This document shows, one piece after another, positions 47,014-55,803 of a DNA stretch of 64,000 nucleotides. The stretch covers positions 24,182-88,181 of the forward strand of contig NZ_JABIOQ010000056.1 of assembly GCF_018698455.1 (NCBI RefSeq). Direction: 5' to 3'. The stretch's first letter is position 1; each line of letters starts with the position of its first letter. This DNA comes from Sulfurimonas sp. (GTDB lineage Bacteria > Campylobacterota > Campylobacteria > Campylobacterales > Sulfurimonadaceae). A program made the translations under genes and the position numbers. The notes beneath the pieces are model-generated. The model was not told where the DNA came from, searched no databases, and saw nothing but the letters and a program-made list of their open reading frames with translations.

Positions 47014-47802
47014 TTGAGAAAATTCTTATTGGTATTATCTTTACTTTTTTCTTTTTCTAATGCAGATACATTAGGCATTCAAGAGAAACTAGGAAACATG
47101 GTACCGCTTGATTTAACATTTTTAAATGAAGAATCAAAAAGTGTCACATTAAAGGAATTAATGGATGGGAAACCAACCATTCTTACTTTAAATTATTTTA
47201 GATGTGCGGGTATTTGTACTCCTCAACTAAATGATTTAGCAAAAATGCTAAGTCGTCTTGATCTTGCAGAAAATACAGATTATAAAGTTTTAACTGTAAG
47301 TTTTGCAGAAGATGAGACACCTGACTTAGCAAAGTCTAAACGCAAGAACCAACTAGCATCGATGTCACGAGCTTATGTAGCTGATGCATGGCATTTTGTA
47401 ATTGGAGAAAACAACAGTTCTGGCGTATTAGCTGAGAAAGTTGGATTTGTTTACGAGAAGACTGTATCTGAAGCAGGTAAAGTTGATTATATTCATGCTG
47501 CGGCATTAATTATCTTGTCACCAGAAGGAAAAATTACTCGTTACCTTAACGGTATTGAGCAACTTCCTTTTGATGCTAAGATGGCTTTAGTCGAAGCTTC
47601 AGACGGAAAAGTTGGACCTACGATAGCAAAAACACTACTTTACTGTTTTGCATATGACCCTAAAGGAAAGACTTACATCTTTGTTTGGGAGAAAATAGCA
47701 GCGATAGTAATGTTGACATTAGTATTTGGCTTTTTTATCTACCTAGTTAAGTCTGGAAGAAAAGAAGAAGACCATCAAAAAAAAGGAGAAGAGAATGAGT
47801 AA
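47014..47802 (+). CDS. SCO1/SenC family copper chaperone
   Basis: A 262-residue protein that delivers copper to the CuA site of subunit II. The TTG start is preceded by a perfect AGGAGG. A signal-like leader (residues 1-18) is followed by a thioredoxin-like domain with the copper ligands C64, C68 (CAGIC) and H161 (DYIHAAAL). Unusually, a C-terminal transmembrane segment (about residues 230-250, IAAIVMLTLVFGFFIYLV) anchors it, rather than the common N-terminal one. It overlaps coxA by eight bases. Confidence 0.9.
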   Translation: MRKFLLVLSLLFSFSNADTLGIQEKLGNMVPLDLTFLNEESKSVTLKELMDGKPTILTLNYFRCAGICTPQLNDLAKMLSRLDLAENTDYKVLTVSFAEDETPDLAKSKRKNQLASMSRAYVADAWHFVIGENNSSGVLAEKVGFVYEKTVSEAGKVDYIHAAALIILSPEGKITRYLNGIEQLPFDAKMALVEASDGKVGPTIAKTLLYCFAYDPKGKTYIFVWEKIAAIVMLTLVFGFFIYLVKSGRKEEDHQKKGEENE

Positions 47803-49450
47803 AAGTTATTTCGACGAAACACACTGTGCCATTGGCCACCCAAAAACCAAAGTTATGCAGTGGTTATTAACTGTAGACCATAAACGTATTGGTATTATGT
47901 ATGCCGCGGTTATGTTTACATTCTTTTTTGTTGCCATTTTTACAGCAATGGCGATGAGAATAGAGTTATTTGCACCTGGTGCACAAATTATGGATGGGGA
48001 TACATTTAACCAAGCATTTACACTTCATGGTGTAATAATGGTTTTCTTATTTATCATTCCAGGTATTCCAGCAGTTTTTGGAAATATTATTATGCCATTA
48101 ATGATTGGGGCAAAAGACGTATCTTTCCCAAGACTTAACTGGTTCACTTTTTGGTTATACATAGTGGGGTGTTTAATAGCACTTTCTTCATTATGGACTG
48201 GAAATGGATTCGCTGATACTGGTTGGACATTCTATGCTCCATATAGTTTAAACACAGATACAAATGTAATTACTACACTTGTTGCTGCATTTGTTCTTGG
48301 TATGGCATCTATTCTTACAGGTCTTAACTTTCTTGTAACTATTCACCGTTTACGTGCTCCAGGAATGGATTTCTTTAAAATGCCATTATTTGTATGGGGT
48401 ATTTATGCAACAGCATGGATTCAACTTCTTGCAACACCAGTTGTAGGTATTACACTTATTCTTGCTATATTAGAGAAATACTTCGGTATTGGTATATTTG
48501 ATCCTGCTAAAGGTGGAGATCCAGTACTTTTTGAGCACCTATTTTGGATTTACTCTCACCCAGCGGTTTATTTAATGATTTTACCAGCATTTGGTATTAT
48601 GTCTGAAATTATTCCAACATTCTCAAGAAGAGAAATTTTTGGTTACCGTACAATTGCACTTTCATCTGCATCAATCGCAGGTATTGGTTATTTAGTATGG
48701 GGTCACCACCTTTTTACTTCTGGTATGTCAGATATAGCTAAAACAATTTTCTCATTCCTTACATTCTTTGTTGCGATTCCAACAGGTATTAAGTTCTATG
48801 ACTGGATTGCTACAATGTACAAAGGAAAGGTTATTCTTTCATCTTCTATGTTATGGGCTTTAGGAACTATCGTGACTTTTGCTATTGGTGGTCTTACAGG
48901 TGTAACTATCGCTATGGTTGGTTCTGATATCCACCTTCAAGATACTTACTATTCTGTTGCACACTTTCACTATGCTATTCTTGGTGGAGTTGTTTTCTTA
49001 TTCTTCGCTGGTATGCACTATTGGTATCCAGTAGTTACTGGTAGATTACTTAACGAAACAAGAGCTAAAGTTGCATTTTGGTTAAACTTTGTTGGTATTA
49101 ACTTACTTTGGTTCCCAATGTTTATCGCTGGTTACTACGGTATGCCGAGACGTTATTTTGATTATCTTCCTGAATTTGAGATTTATCACCAAATTTCTGG
49201 TGTTGGTGCAGCTGTAATTTTAGCTGGACTAGTTCTTATGTTTTACAACTTCTTAAGTTGTTGGAAAAAAGGTGAGCTTTCAGGAACTAACCCTTGGAAT
49301 GCTACAACACTAGAGTGGCACTTGCCAAGTTCACCACCACCATTAGAGAACCATACAAAAGTTCCTTATGTTGATTTTAATCCATATGAATATCACCATG
49401 GTGAGCCAGTGGTTAAATTTGATTATGAAACTATGAAAAGGATTGATTAA
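47795..49450 (+). CDS. coxA: Cytochrome c oxidase subunit I, A2 type
   Basis: A 551-residue inner-membrane subunit with about 12 hydrophobic segments, holding a low-spin haem and the haem-CuB centre. Ligand positions include H78, H255, H304-H305, H390 and H392. The D-channel residues D108 and N115 and the K-channel K333 (GIKFYDW) are kept. The glutamate normally in GHPEVY is absent. The sequence reads YSHPAVY (residues 253-259), with the YS pair typical of the A2 subfamily (caa3-like). The oxidase reduces O2 to water and pumps protons. It is unusual for Campylobacterota, which rely on cbb3. Confidence 0.93.
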   Translation: MSKSYFDETHCAIGHPKTKVMQWLLTVDHKRIGIMYAAVMFTFFFVAIFTAMAMRIELFAPGAQIMDGDTFNQAFTLHGVIMVFLFIIPGIPAVFGNIIMPLMIGAKDVSFPRLNWFTFWLYIVGCLIALSSLWTGNGFADTGWTFYAPYSLNTDTNVITTLVAAFVLGMASILTGLNFLVTIHRLRAPGMDFFKMPLFVWGIYATAWIQLLATPVVGITLILAILEKYFGIGIFDPAKGGDPVLFEHLFWIYSHPAVYLMILPAFGIMSEIIPTFSRREIFGYRTIALSSASIAGIGYLVWGHHLFTSGMSDIAKTIFSFLTFFVAIPTGIKFYDWIATMYKGKVILSSSMLWALGTIVTFAIGGLTGVTIAMVGSDIHLQDTYYSVAHFHYAILGGVVFLFFAGMHYWYPVVTGRLLNETRAKVAFWLNFVGINLLWFPMFIAGYYGMPRRYFDYLPEFEIYHQISGVGAAVILAGLVLMFYNFLSCWKKGELSGTNPWNATTLEWHLPSSPPPLENHTKVPYVDFNPYEYHHGEPVVKFDYETMKRID

Positions 49451-50193
49451 TGTCTGATCACGCATACGTACCAGAAATCGCGACTACTCGCGATGGAGTA
49501 GAACATGAAGTTCAAGGTTGGCAAGGTGACTTTTACGGTGGTAAATTAGGATTTTGGTTATTTATGTTAACTGAAGTTCTTATGTTTGGAGCTATGTTTA
49601 TGGTTCTTACATATTACTTTACACTACATAGTCAAGACTTTCTTGATGCATCAGCATCTTTAAATAGAGTTCTTGGTGGTTTTAATACAGTTGTACTATT
49701 AGTATCTGCACTTACAATGGGTCTTGGTTTACTTAAGATGCGTAGTGGTGATATCAAAGGTGCTAAACTTATGATATGGGCTACTATTATTCTTGCTTTT
49801 GTATTCTTAGGAGTAAAAGCAATAGAGTGGACAGCTGAGTATCAGCATGGTGTTTTCTTAGGTCTTGATGCACTTCAGTCTGGAAATGACCACTCTAAGC
49901 CATTTGGTCAAATATTATTCTTTGGAATGTATTTTACAATGACTGGTTTACACGGTTTTCACATTATTATAGGTATTGGTCTTATGGTCTGGTTACTTAA
50001 GCGTATTAATGCAAACAAAGTAACTCCAGAACATCACATACTTCATTGGAATATCGCACTTTACTGGGATTTAGTTCACTTAATCTGGGTATTTGTTTTT
50101 CCTTATTTCTATATGATTGGTGCTGATGTCGGCGGATATCACATGCCAGACTTTGGATCAATTTTTGCAGGAGGACATAGTAATGGGCACTAG
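49450..50193 (+). CDS. coxC: Cytochrome c oxidase subunit III
   Basis: A 247-residue membrane protein with about seven hydrophobic segments. It contains KLGFWLFMLTEVLMFGAMF, FFGMYFTMTGLHGFHIIIGI and a C-terminal WDLVHLIWVFVFPYFYM. It contains no metal sites and stabilises subunit I. It overlaps coxA by one base and the subunit IV gene by 11 bases. Confidence 0.93.
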   Translation: MSDHAYVPEIATTRDGVEHEVQGWQGDFYGGKLGFWLFMLTEVLMFGAMFMVLTYYFTLHSQDFLDASASLNRVLGGFNTVVLLVSALTMGLGLLKMRSGDIKGAKLMIWATIILAFVFLGVKAIEWTAEYQHGVFLGLDALQSGNDHSKPFGQILFFGMYFTMTGLHGFHIIIGIGLMVWLLKRINANKVTPEHHILHWNIALYWDLVHLIWVFVFPYFYMIGADVGGYHMPDFGSIFAGGHSNGH

Positions 50194-50545
50194 TACAAAA
50201 GTAGATTATCAAGCAGAAAAGGGTGGTTATTATAAAGTTCTAATAGGACTTTTAATTTTAACTGCAGTTACTTTTATTCAGCCAAGTATGTTCTTAACTC
50301 ATGACATATTTGCTGTTCAAATGTTTATTGGTCTAGTCAAAGCAATTATTATTCTATTCTATTATATGCACTTAAAAGGTGAAACACTTATTGGATGGAT
50401 GGTTTCTTTTTCTGTTTTCATCGTTGTATTTTTCTTTACAGTTGTTATTTACGACGTACAGAACTTTCAATATACAGATGAGAGTCATATTTCATCAGAA
50501 ATTACGAGTGGTGGTAGTCATAAAGCTGCACACTCAAGTCACTAA
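50183..50545 (+). CDS. Cytochrome c oxidase subunit IV-like
   Basis: A 120-residue protein with three hydrophobic segments (YYKVLIGLLILTAVTFI, AVQMFIGLVKAIIILFYYMH, WMVSFSVFIVVFFFTVVIY), a layout like the small CtaF/subunit IV of A2-type oxidases. The start is the ATG at 50183, inside the end of coxC, preceded by CAGGAGGACATAG. The C-terminal tail is histidine- and serine-rich (SHKAAHSSH). Confidence 0.85.
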   Translation: MGTSTKVDYQAEKGGYYKVLIGLLILTAVTFIQPSMFLTHDIFAVQMFIGLVKAIIILFYYMHLKGETLIGWMVSFSVFIVVFFFTVVIYDVQNFQYTDESHISSEITSGGSHKAAHSSH

Positions 50546-50554
50546 GGAGGCGCT

Positions 50555-51751
50555 ATGTTAGAAGGTTTTAACACAAGTGGTACTGTCATTGCAGAGCATA
50601 TTAATGAAGCTCTAGTAATTAACCTTTGGATTTCAGTAGTACTATTTGCTTCTGTTGTTTTACCAATGGTTTATTTAGCATGGAAATACCATGAAAGTAA
50701 TGTAAAAAATGAAGATATTGAAAATATCACACATAATACAGCTTTAGAAATTGTATGGACAGTAGTTCCTACAATTACACTGTTTGTATGTTTCTGGTAC
50801 GGATACACATCAATGGTAACTGCTAGAACTATGCCAGCAGCTAATGAAAGTATTACCGTACAAGTTGAAGGTAGTAAATGGAAATGGAGATATGAATATG
50901 CTGCAAATCCAAGTGGATTTGTTCACAAACTTGGGGGAGCATTTACTAAGCCTGTACGGGATGAAAATGGTAAAATTGTTCAAGAAGGAACAATGGGCCT
51001 ATCGGCACTCTATGTACCAGTTAATACAAATATCATCTTAAATATGACGGCACCAATCGATGATGTTATACATGCATTCTTTGTCCCAGCTTTCCGTATG
51101 AAAGAGGATGTTGTTCCAGGTCGTATAACAAAACAGTGGTTTAATGCTGAAAAAGTAGGTGAATATGATGTTGAGTGTGCTGAGTACTGTGGTACGGATC
51201 ACTCATATATGTACTCTAGAATTGTAGTACTTCCAAAAGATGAATACTATGCTTGGTTCAATAGTAGTGATGATACACCAAAAGGTGACTATGGTAAATC
51301 AGGCGATGCAGTATTACAGCAACACGGATGTAAAAGTTGTCATGCAATTACAACAGATAAGCAACTTGTTGGACCTACTCTTAAGACTAGAAGATTGACT
51401 AAAGAGCAAGTATTGGACGTAATAAATAATGGTCAAGATCAACTTGGCTATGCTATGGGTGCAATGCCTGCTGGTATGGCTTCTGGTACAGATGCCGAGG
51501 AGATTGCGGCTTATGTAGCTGGTGGAATGAAAGGTGATCAACCTGCTTCATTTGCAGCATGTAGTTCATGTCATGGTGAAGATGGTAAGGGACAGTATGG
51601 TACGTCTCCAAGTCTTGTAAGCTATGATGTAGACCTTTTACGTAATGTGTTAAAGCATGGTAAAAAAGGTATGATGGGCACAATGCCAGCATTCCCTTAT
51701 GTATCAGAAGCAGAGATACAAGAAGTAGCAAAGTACTTAGAAGCTAAGTAA
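50555..51751 (+). CDS. coxB: Cytochrome c oxidase subunit II fused to a diheme cytochrome c module
   Basis: A 398-residue protein. Two N-terminal membrane segments (about 22-42 and 65-85) precede the cupredoxin domain with CuA ligands H173, C208, C212, H216 and M219. After residue 245 there are two haem c sites: C259-K-S-C262-H263 and C336-S-S-C339-H340. The diheme part strongly resembles CcoP from this window (for example YVAGGMKG against YVANGMKG, and ACSSCHGEDGKG against ACSSCHGLDGKG). One cyt c domain is usual in caa3 oxidases, so two is unusual. It ends one base into ctaB. Confidence 0.93.
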   Translation: MLEGFNTSGTVIAEHINEALVINLWISVVLFASVVLPMVYLAWKYHESNVKNEDIENITHNTALEIVWTVVPTITLFVCFWYGYTSMVTARTMPAANESITVQVEGSKWKWRYEYAANPSGFVHKLGGAFTKPVRDENGKIVQEGTMGLSALYVPVNTNIILNMTAPIDDVIHAFFVPAFRMKEDVVPGRITKQWFNAEKVGEYDVECAEYCGTDHSYMYSRIVVLPKDEYYAWFNSSDDTPKGDYGKSGDAVLQQHGCKSCHAITTDKQLVGPTLKTRRLTKEQVLDVINNGQDQLGYAMGAMPAGMASGTDAEEIAAYVAGGMKGDQPASFAACSSCHGEDGKGQYGTSPSLVSYDVDLLRNVLKHGKKGMMGTMPAFPYVSEAEIQEVAKYLEAK

Positions 51752-52641
51752 TGATTAAACACTTTCTTGTTCTCACTAAGTTCCATCTCTCTTTTGCAGT
51801 GAGCCTTTCGGCTCTCTTTGCTTATGTAATGGCAAAAGGTGAATTTGGAATTGATATGTTAACAGCAACTCTTGGCGTACTTCTAGTTGCCTTGGGTGTT
51901 TCAGCTCTTAATCAAGTTCAAGAGTATAAGTCAGATGCTCTAATGGATAGAACAAAACACAGACCAATAGCTTCGGGTATCTGGTCTCCTACGACAGGTG
52001 TTGTTATTGCTCTTACACTTGTAGTCGCTTCATTAGTACTTATATATGACTTGCTTGGACTGGTTGGATTTAATCTTTTCTTATTCGCTTTTGTATGGTA
52101 TAACATAGTGTATACACCTCTAAAAAAGCACAGTTCTTTAGCTGTTGTTCCTGGTGCTATACTTGGTGTTATTCCTCCTGCAATTGGTTGGATTACGGCT
52201 AGACTACCTGAAGATGGGATAGCAACTTATCAATCTTTAGCAGAAGCAGAATTTTATGCATTAGGCTTATTCTACTTTATATGGCAGATACCACATTTTT
52301 GGTTACTTGTAATGCTTTTTTATGTTGATTATAAAGATGGCGGTTATCCTACTGCTATGCGTTTATTTGGCAAGATTAGCTTACAGCGTGTAACTTTTAT
52401 ATGGCTTGTTATGACTATTCAAACTGGAATATTTATGGTGAGTATATTTAAAACTGATAATTACATTATTTTAGGTTTACTTGTTGTAACAGGAATATTT
52501 GCTTTTATAAGCAGTTTAGTTCTGTTAAGTAAAGACTTTAATCCTAAAGATGCTAGAAAAGTATTTATGAGAATCAATCTTTCATTTTTAGCAACTGTGA
52601 TACTTGTTAGTATTGGTGAATACATACAATTTAATTTTTAA
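51751..52641 (+). CDS. ctaB: Protoheme IX farnesyltransferase (heme O synthase)
   Basis: A 296-residue membrane prenyltransferase (UbiA family) that adds a farnesyl group to heme B for the A-family oxidase. The aspartate-rich NQVQEYKSDALMDRTKHRP near residue 51 and YVDYKDGGYP near residue 190 hold the metal-binding aspartates. Its presence implies heme O or heme A use. No heme A synthase (CtaA) is seen in the window. It is the last gene of the cluster before a hairpin. Confidence 0.93.
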   Translation: MIKHFLVLTKFHLSFAVSLSALFAYVMAKGEFGIDMLTATLGVLLVALGVSALNQVQEYKSDALMDRTKHRPIASGIWSPTTGVVIALTLVVASLVLIYDLLGLVGFNLFLFAFVWYNIVYTPLKKHSSLAVVPGAILGVIPPAIGWITARLPEDGIATYQSLAEAEFYALGLFYFIWQIPHFWLLVMLFYVDYKDGGYPTAMRLFGKISLQRVTFIWLVMTIQTGIFMVSIFKTDNYIILGLLVVTGIFAFISSLVLLSKDFNPKDARKVFMRINLSFLATVILVSIGEYIQFNF

Positions 52642-52644
52642 ACC

Positions 52645-52671
52645 ATTAAGAGTATAGTTTATACTCTTAAT
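52645..52671 (+). terminator. Perfect hairpin after ctaB
   Basis: ATTAAGAGTATA (52645-52656) and TATACTCTTAAT (52660-52671) form a perfect 12-base-pair stem around a GTT loop, only four bases after the ctaB stop. There is no T-run afterwards. It probably ends or attenuates transcription of the A-family oxidase cluster. Confidence 0.55.
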
Positions 52672-52706
52672 AATACTTCCTCTACTATAAACCATCAAGG
52701 ATAACA

Positions 52707-53216
52707 ATGCCTCAATATTCACTTCAAACTATTTTATCAACTTTTTCAAACACTAATGGTAATAAAAGAACTATATTTAACAACAAGCCTTTAGGTGGCA
52801 TGAGTAGCACGAGTATTATTTTTTTATTTATTTCACTACCGTTCATTGAATTTGGACTTATTTTTAATAAGTACTCTTCTGAATTACTAGGATTAGCAGG
52901 TTCTATCGTTGCTTTTATAGTTTTTCTTTCAATTGTGATGGTAGTTATTTTCACTATAACACTTAGAATTAAGAAAAAAATAATAACAAAAATTACACCA
53001 TCTTGGAACCATTACTTTAGTGATATTAGTCTTCGTTTAGTACTTGCAACAGGCATAACACCATATAGTGATTTTTTTGAATATTATAAAGAGGTGTCAA
53101 AAGAGGGAATGAATGAAGAATCTCTCTACAAGTATCTCCAAGAATCATTCCAAAAGATGAAGATTGATAATGCAGATCTTATTGAAGCAATGAGAAAAGA
53201 CAATAAACTCCATTAG
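52707..53216 (+). CDS. Membrane protein of unknown function
   Basis: A 169-residue protein with two hydrophobic segments (about 35-56 and 60-88) and a soluble helical C-terminus (SWNHYFSDISLRLVLATGIT and beyond). It stands between the two oxidase clusters, after the hairpin and 128 bases before ccoN. It has an AAGGATAACA ribosome binding site. I do not recognise a family. It could be an accessory to either oxidase, by position only. Confidence 0.6.
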   Translation: MPQYSLQTILSTFSNTNGNKRTIFNNKPLGGMSSTSIIFLFISLPFIEFGLIFNKYSSELLGLAGSIVAFIVFLSIVMVVIFTITLRIKKKIITKITPSWNHYFSDISLRLVLATGITPYSDFFEYYKEVSKEGMNEESLYKYLQESFQKMKIDNADLIEAMRKDNKLH

Positions 53217-53344
53217 ATTATTATAACAACAGCTTTTAAGGATTATCAAATCTATTAATGGTTAAAATCATATACGTAAATTATTTATTTAAGCTTTTTA
53301 CAAGTTTAAGGTAAATTTACATTTTCTATATTAGAGGAGACTAT

Positions 53345-54823
53345 ATGGTTGATCGTCCGTTAGAATATGATTATACAATCGCAAAATTATTCATGATGAA
53401 TGCTATTTTTGTTGGTATTGTTGGTATGTTTGTTGGTGTGTTAATAGCTTGGCAAATGGCTTATCCCGGGTTAAACACTTTTCTTGGAGAAGGTTTAGCA
53501 GAGTATACAAACTTTAGCCGTTTAAGAGTTTTACATACAGATAGTGTGATTTATGGTTTTGTACTGAGTTCTGTGTGGTCAACTTGGTATTTTGTTGGTC
53601 AACGTGTACTTAAGGTATCAATGGCTGAGTCTAAAACACTTATGATGATAGGTTACTTACACTTTTGGATTTACTTTGCAGCATCTGCTGTTATTGTAGT
53701 TTCATTACTGATGGGTATTACTACTTCTAAAGAGTATGCTGAATTTGAGTGGCCATTAGATCTAGGTATCACAGTTATATGGTTACTATGGGGAGCAAGT
53801 ATTGCTGGTCTTGTTGGTATGCGTAGAGAGAAGACACTTTATGTTTCTATCTGGTACTATGTTGCAACTTTTCTTGCTGTTGCAATGCTTCACCTTTTTA
53901 ACAACTTAGAAGTACCTACTTACTTCCTCTCAGGTGGAATTGGAGCATGGTATCATTCAGTTTCTATGTATTCTGGTACAAATGATGCACTTGTTCAGTG
54001 GTGGTTTGGGCATAATGCAGTTGCATTTGTTTTAACAACACCAATTGTTGCAATCATTTACTACTTTTTACCTAAAGAGTCAGGTCAAGCTATTTACTCA
54101 TATAAACTATCATTACTTTCATTCTGGGGACTAATGTTTGTTTACTTATGGGCAGGTGGACACCATGTTCTTTACTCAACAGTTCCTGACTGGGTTCAGA
54201 CAATGGGTTCTATATTTTCCATAGTTCTTATTTTACCTTCATGGGGTTCAGCTATTAATATGCTTCTTACTATGAAAGGTGAGTGGCAACAAGTTGCATC
54301 ATCTCCAATAATTAAGTTTATGATTCTTGGTTCTACATTCTATATGTTCTCTACATTAGAAGGTCCTATTCAAGCTATTAAATCTGTTAATGCTATTGCA
54401 CACTTTACTGACTGGATTGTTGGTCATGTTCATGATGGTGCCCTTGGTTGGGTTGGATTTACGATTGTTGCAGCTATATACCATATGGCACCACGTTTCT
54501 TTAAACGCGAGATATACTCAAAGTCTCTTATGGCAACTCAGTTTTGGATTCAAACATTAGGTATTGTACTTTACTTTACTTCTATGTGGATTGCAGGAAT
54601 TACACAAGGTATGATGTGGCGTGCTCACGATGAATATGGTAACTTAGCTTATTCATTCATCGATACAGTTACTGTTTTACATCCTTACTTTACACTTCGT
54701 GCTGTTGGTGGTACTCTGTATTTAATTGGTTTTATTATGTTTGCATATAACATTTATAAAACTACATCTGCTCGTGAAATTGACGAATCTGAGCTACAAA
54801 ATGCATCGCCTATGGGCGCTTAA
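53345..54823 (+). CDS. ccoN: cbb3 oxidase catalytic subunit CcoN
   Basis: A 492-residue haem-copper oxidase subunit with about 12 hydrophobic segments. It carries one low-spin haem b and a haem b3-CuB centre. H64 in RVLHTDSVIYGFV, the AGGHHVLYSTVPDW pair and AHFTDWIVGHVHDGALGW are typical ligands of the C family. The start follows AGAGGAGAC. It is high-affinity and suited to low oxygen. It heads ccoNOQP, with ccoO 14 bases after its stop. Confidence 0.96.
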   Translation: MVDRPLEYDYTIAKLFMMNAIFVGIVGMFVGVLIAWQMAYPGLNTFLGEGLAEYTNFSRLRVLHTDSVIYGFVLSSVWSTWYFVGQRVLKVSMAESKTLMMIGYLHFWIYFAASAVIVVSLLMGITTSKEYAEFEWPLDLGITVIWLLWGASIAGLVGMRREKTLYVSIWYYVATFLAVAMLHLFNNLEVPTYFLSGGIGAWYHSVSMYSGTNDALVQWWFGHNAVAFVLTTPIVAIIYYFLPKESGQAIYSYKLSLLSFWGLMFVYLWAGGHHVLYSTVPDWVQTMGSIFSIVLILPSWGSAINMLLTMKGEWQQVASSPIIKFMILGSTFYMFSTLEGPIQAIKSVNAIAHFTDWIVGHVHDGALGWVGFTIVAAIYHMAPRFFKREIYSKSLMATQFWIQTLGIVLYFTSMWIAGITQGMMWRAHDEYGNLAYSFIDTVTVLHPYFTLRAVGGTLYLIGFIMFAYNIYKTTSAREIDESELQNASPMGA

Positions 54824-54837
54824 TAAAGGATTATAAT

Positions 54838-55560
54838 ATGTTTCATTGGTTAGAAAAAAATCCATTTGCTTTTGCGCTAGGTGTATTTATTACTATTGCT
54901 TTTGCTGGTTTGGTAGAGATTGTTCCAAACTTTGCAGAGTCCGCGCGTCCACTTGTTGGTACGACTCCTTACTCTACTTTAGAGCTAGCAGGTCGTCATG
55001 TTTATATAAATAATAGCTGTAATGCATGTCACTCACAGTTAATTCGTCCATTTAAGTCAGAGACTGACCGTTATGGGCACTATTCACTAAGTGGCGAGTA
55101 TGCTTTTGATAGACCATTTCTTTGGGGCTCTAAACGTACTGGTCCAGACTTACTACGTGTAGGTAACTACCGTACAACTGACTGGCATGAGCATCATATG
55201 AAAGATCCAGCTGGTGTTGTTCCTGGTTCTATTATGCCAGCATATAAATGGATGTACAAAAATGAGACAGATATTGATACTGCATATGCAGAACAATTAA
55301 CTGTTGCTTCATTTTTTAAAACACCATATACTTTTACTAAAGATATAGGTACTGAAAACGCAAGAATGATTCCTATGAAAGATGGTTCTACCACTTATAT
55401 AGAAATGGGAGATACACTTGAAGATGCAAAAAGATTAGCTTTAGCTGAAGCTAAACTCATTGTTGCTGATATGAAAGATGAAGATGTTAAAGATGCAGTT
55501 TCTAAGGGTAAGATTCCTGAAATTGTAGCTATTATTGCATATATGAATAGTCTAAAGTAA
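54838..55560 (+). CDS. ccoO: cbb3 oxidase subunit CcoO
   Basis: A 240-residue monoheme cytochrome c subunit. One N-terminal membrane segment (residues about 10-30) anchors a periplasmic domain. The haem site is C61-N-A-C64-H65 (NNSCNACHSQ), followed by conserved RYGHYSLSGEYAFDRPFLWG. It passes electrons from CcoP to CcoN. Confidence 0.95.
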   Translation: MFHWLEKNPFAFALGVFITIAFAGLVEIVPNFAESARPLVGTTPYSTLELAGRHVYINNSCNACHSQLIRPFKSETDRYGHYSLSGEYAFDRPFLWGSKRTGPDLLRVGNYRTTDWHEHHMKDPAGVVPGSIMPAYKWMYKNETDIDTAYAEQLTVASFFKTPYTFTKDIGTENARMIPMKDGSTTYIEMGDTLEDAKRLALAEAKLIVADMKDEDVKDAVSKGKIPEIVAIIAYMNSLK

Positions 55561-55572
55561 GTGGAAGAAACA

Positions 55573-55794
55573 ATGGGAATTGCCGAACTACAGGCTTATG
55601 GTTATTTAGCAGTTGTTGTATTTTTGACAGTTGGTCTTTATGCTTATATATATCATTTATATAAAAATAGAAAAGATTCAGATGGTCATGACTATGAAGA
55701 GTATGCTGATTTAGCACTTCATGATGATATTACAGATACTCCAGTAAATGCTGTTAAAAATGATAAAGTACCTAATGGGTACGATAAGAAATAG
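55573..55794 (+). CDS. ccoQ: cbb3 oxidase subunit CcoQ
   Basis: A 73-residue small membrane protein from the ATG at 55573. A GTG directly after ccoO, at 55561, is the alternative start. A single segment (YGYLAVVVFLTVGLYAYIYHLY) precedes a charged, aspartate-rich tail. CcoQ stabilises the complex in other bacteria. It lies between ccoO and ccoP, the standard order. Confidence 0.85.
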   Translation: MGIAELQAYGYLAVVVFLTVGLYAYIYHLYKNRKDSDGHDYEEYADLALHDDITDTPVNAVKNDKVPNGYDKK

Positions 55795-55803
55795 GAGAGA
55801 TAT

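Noticed and set aside
53217..53344. FNR-type operator upstream of ccoN
   Set aside because: Only partial half sites are present, and no TTGAT-N4-ATCAA palindrome was found.
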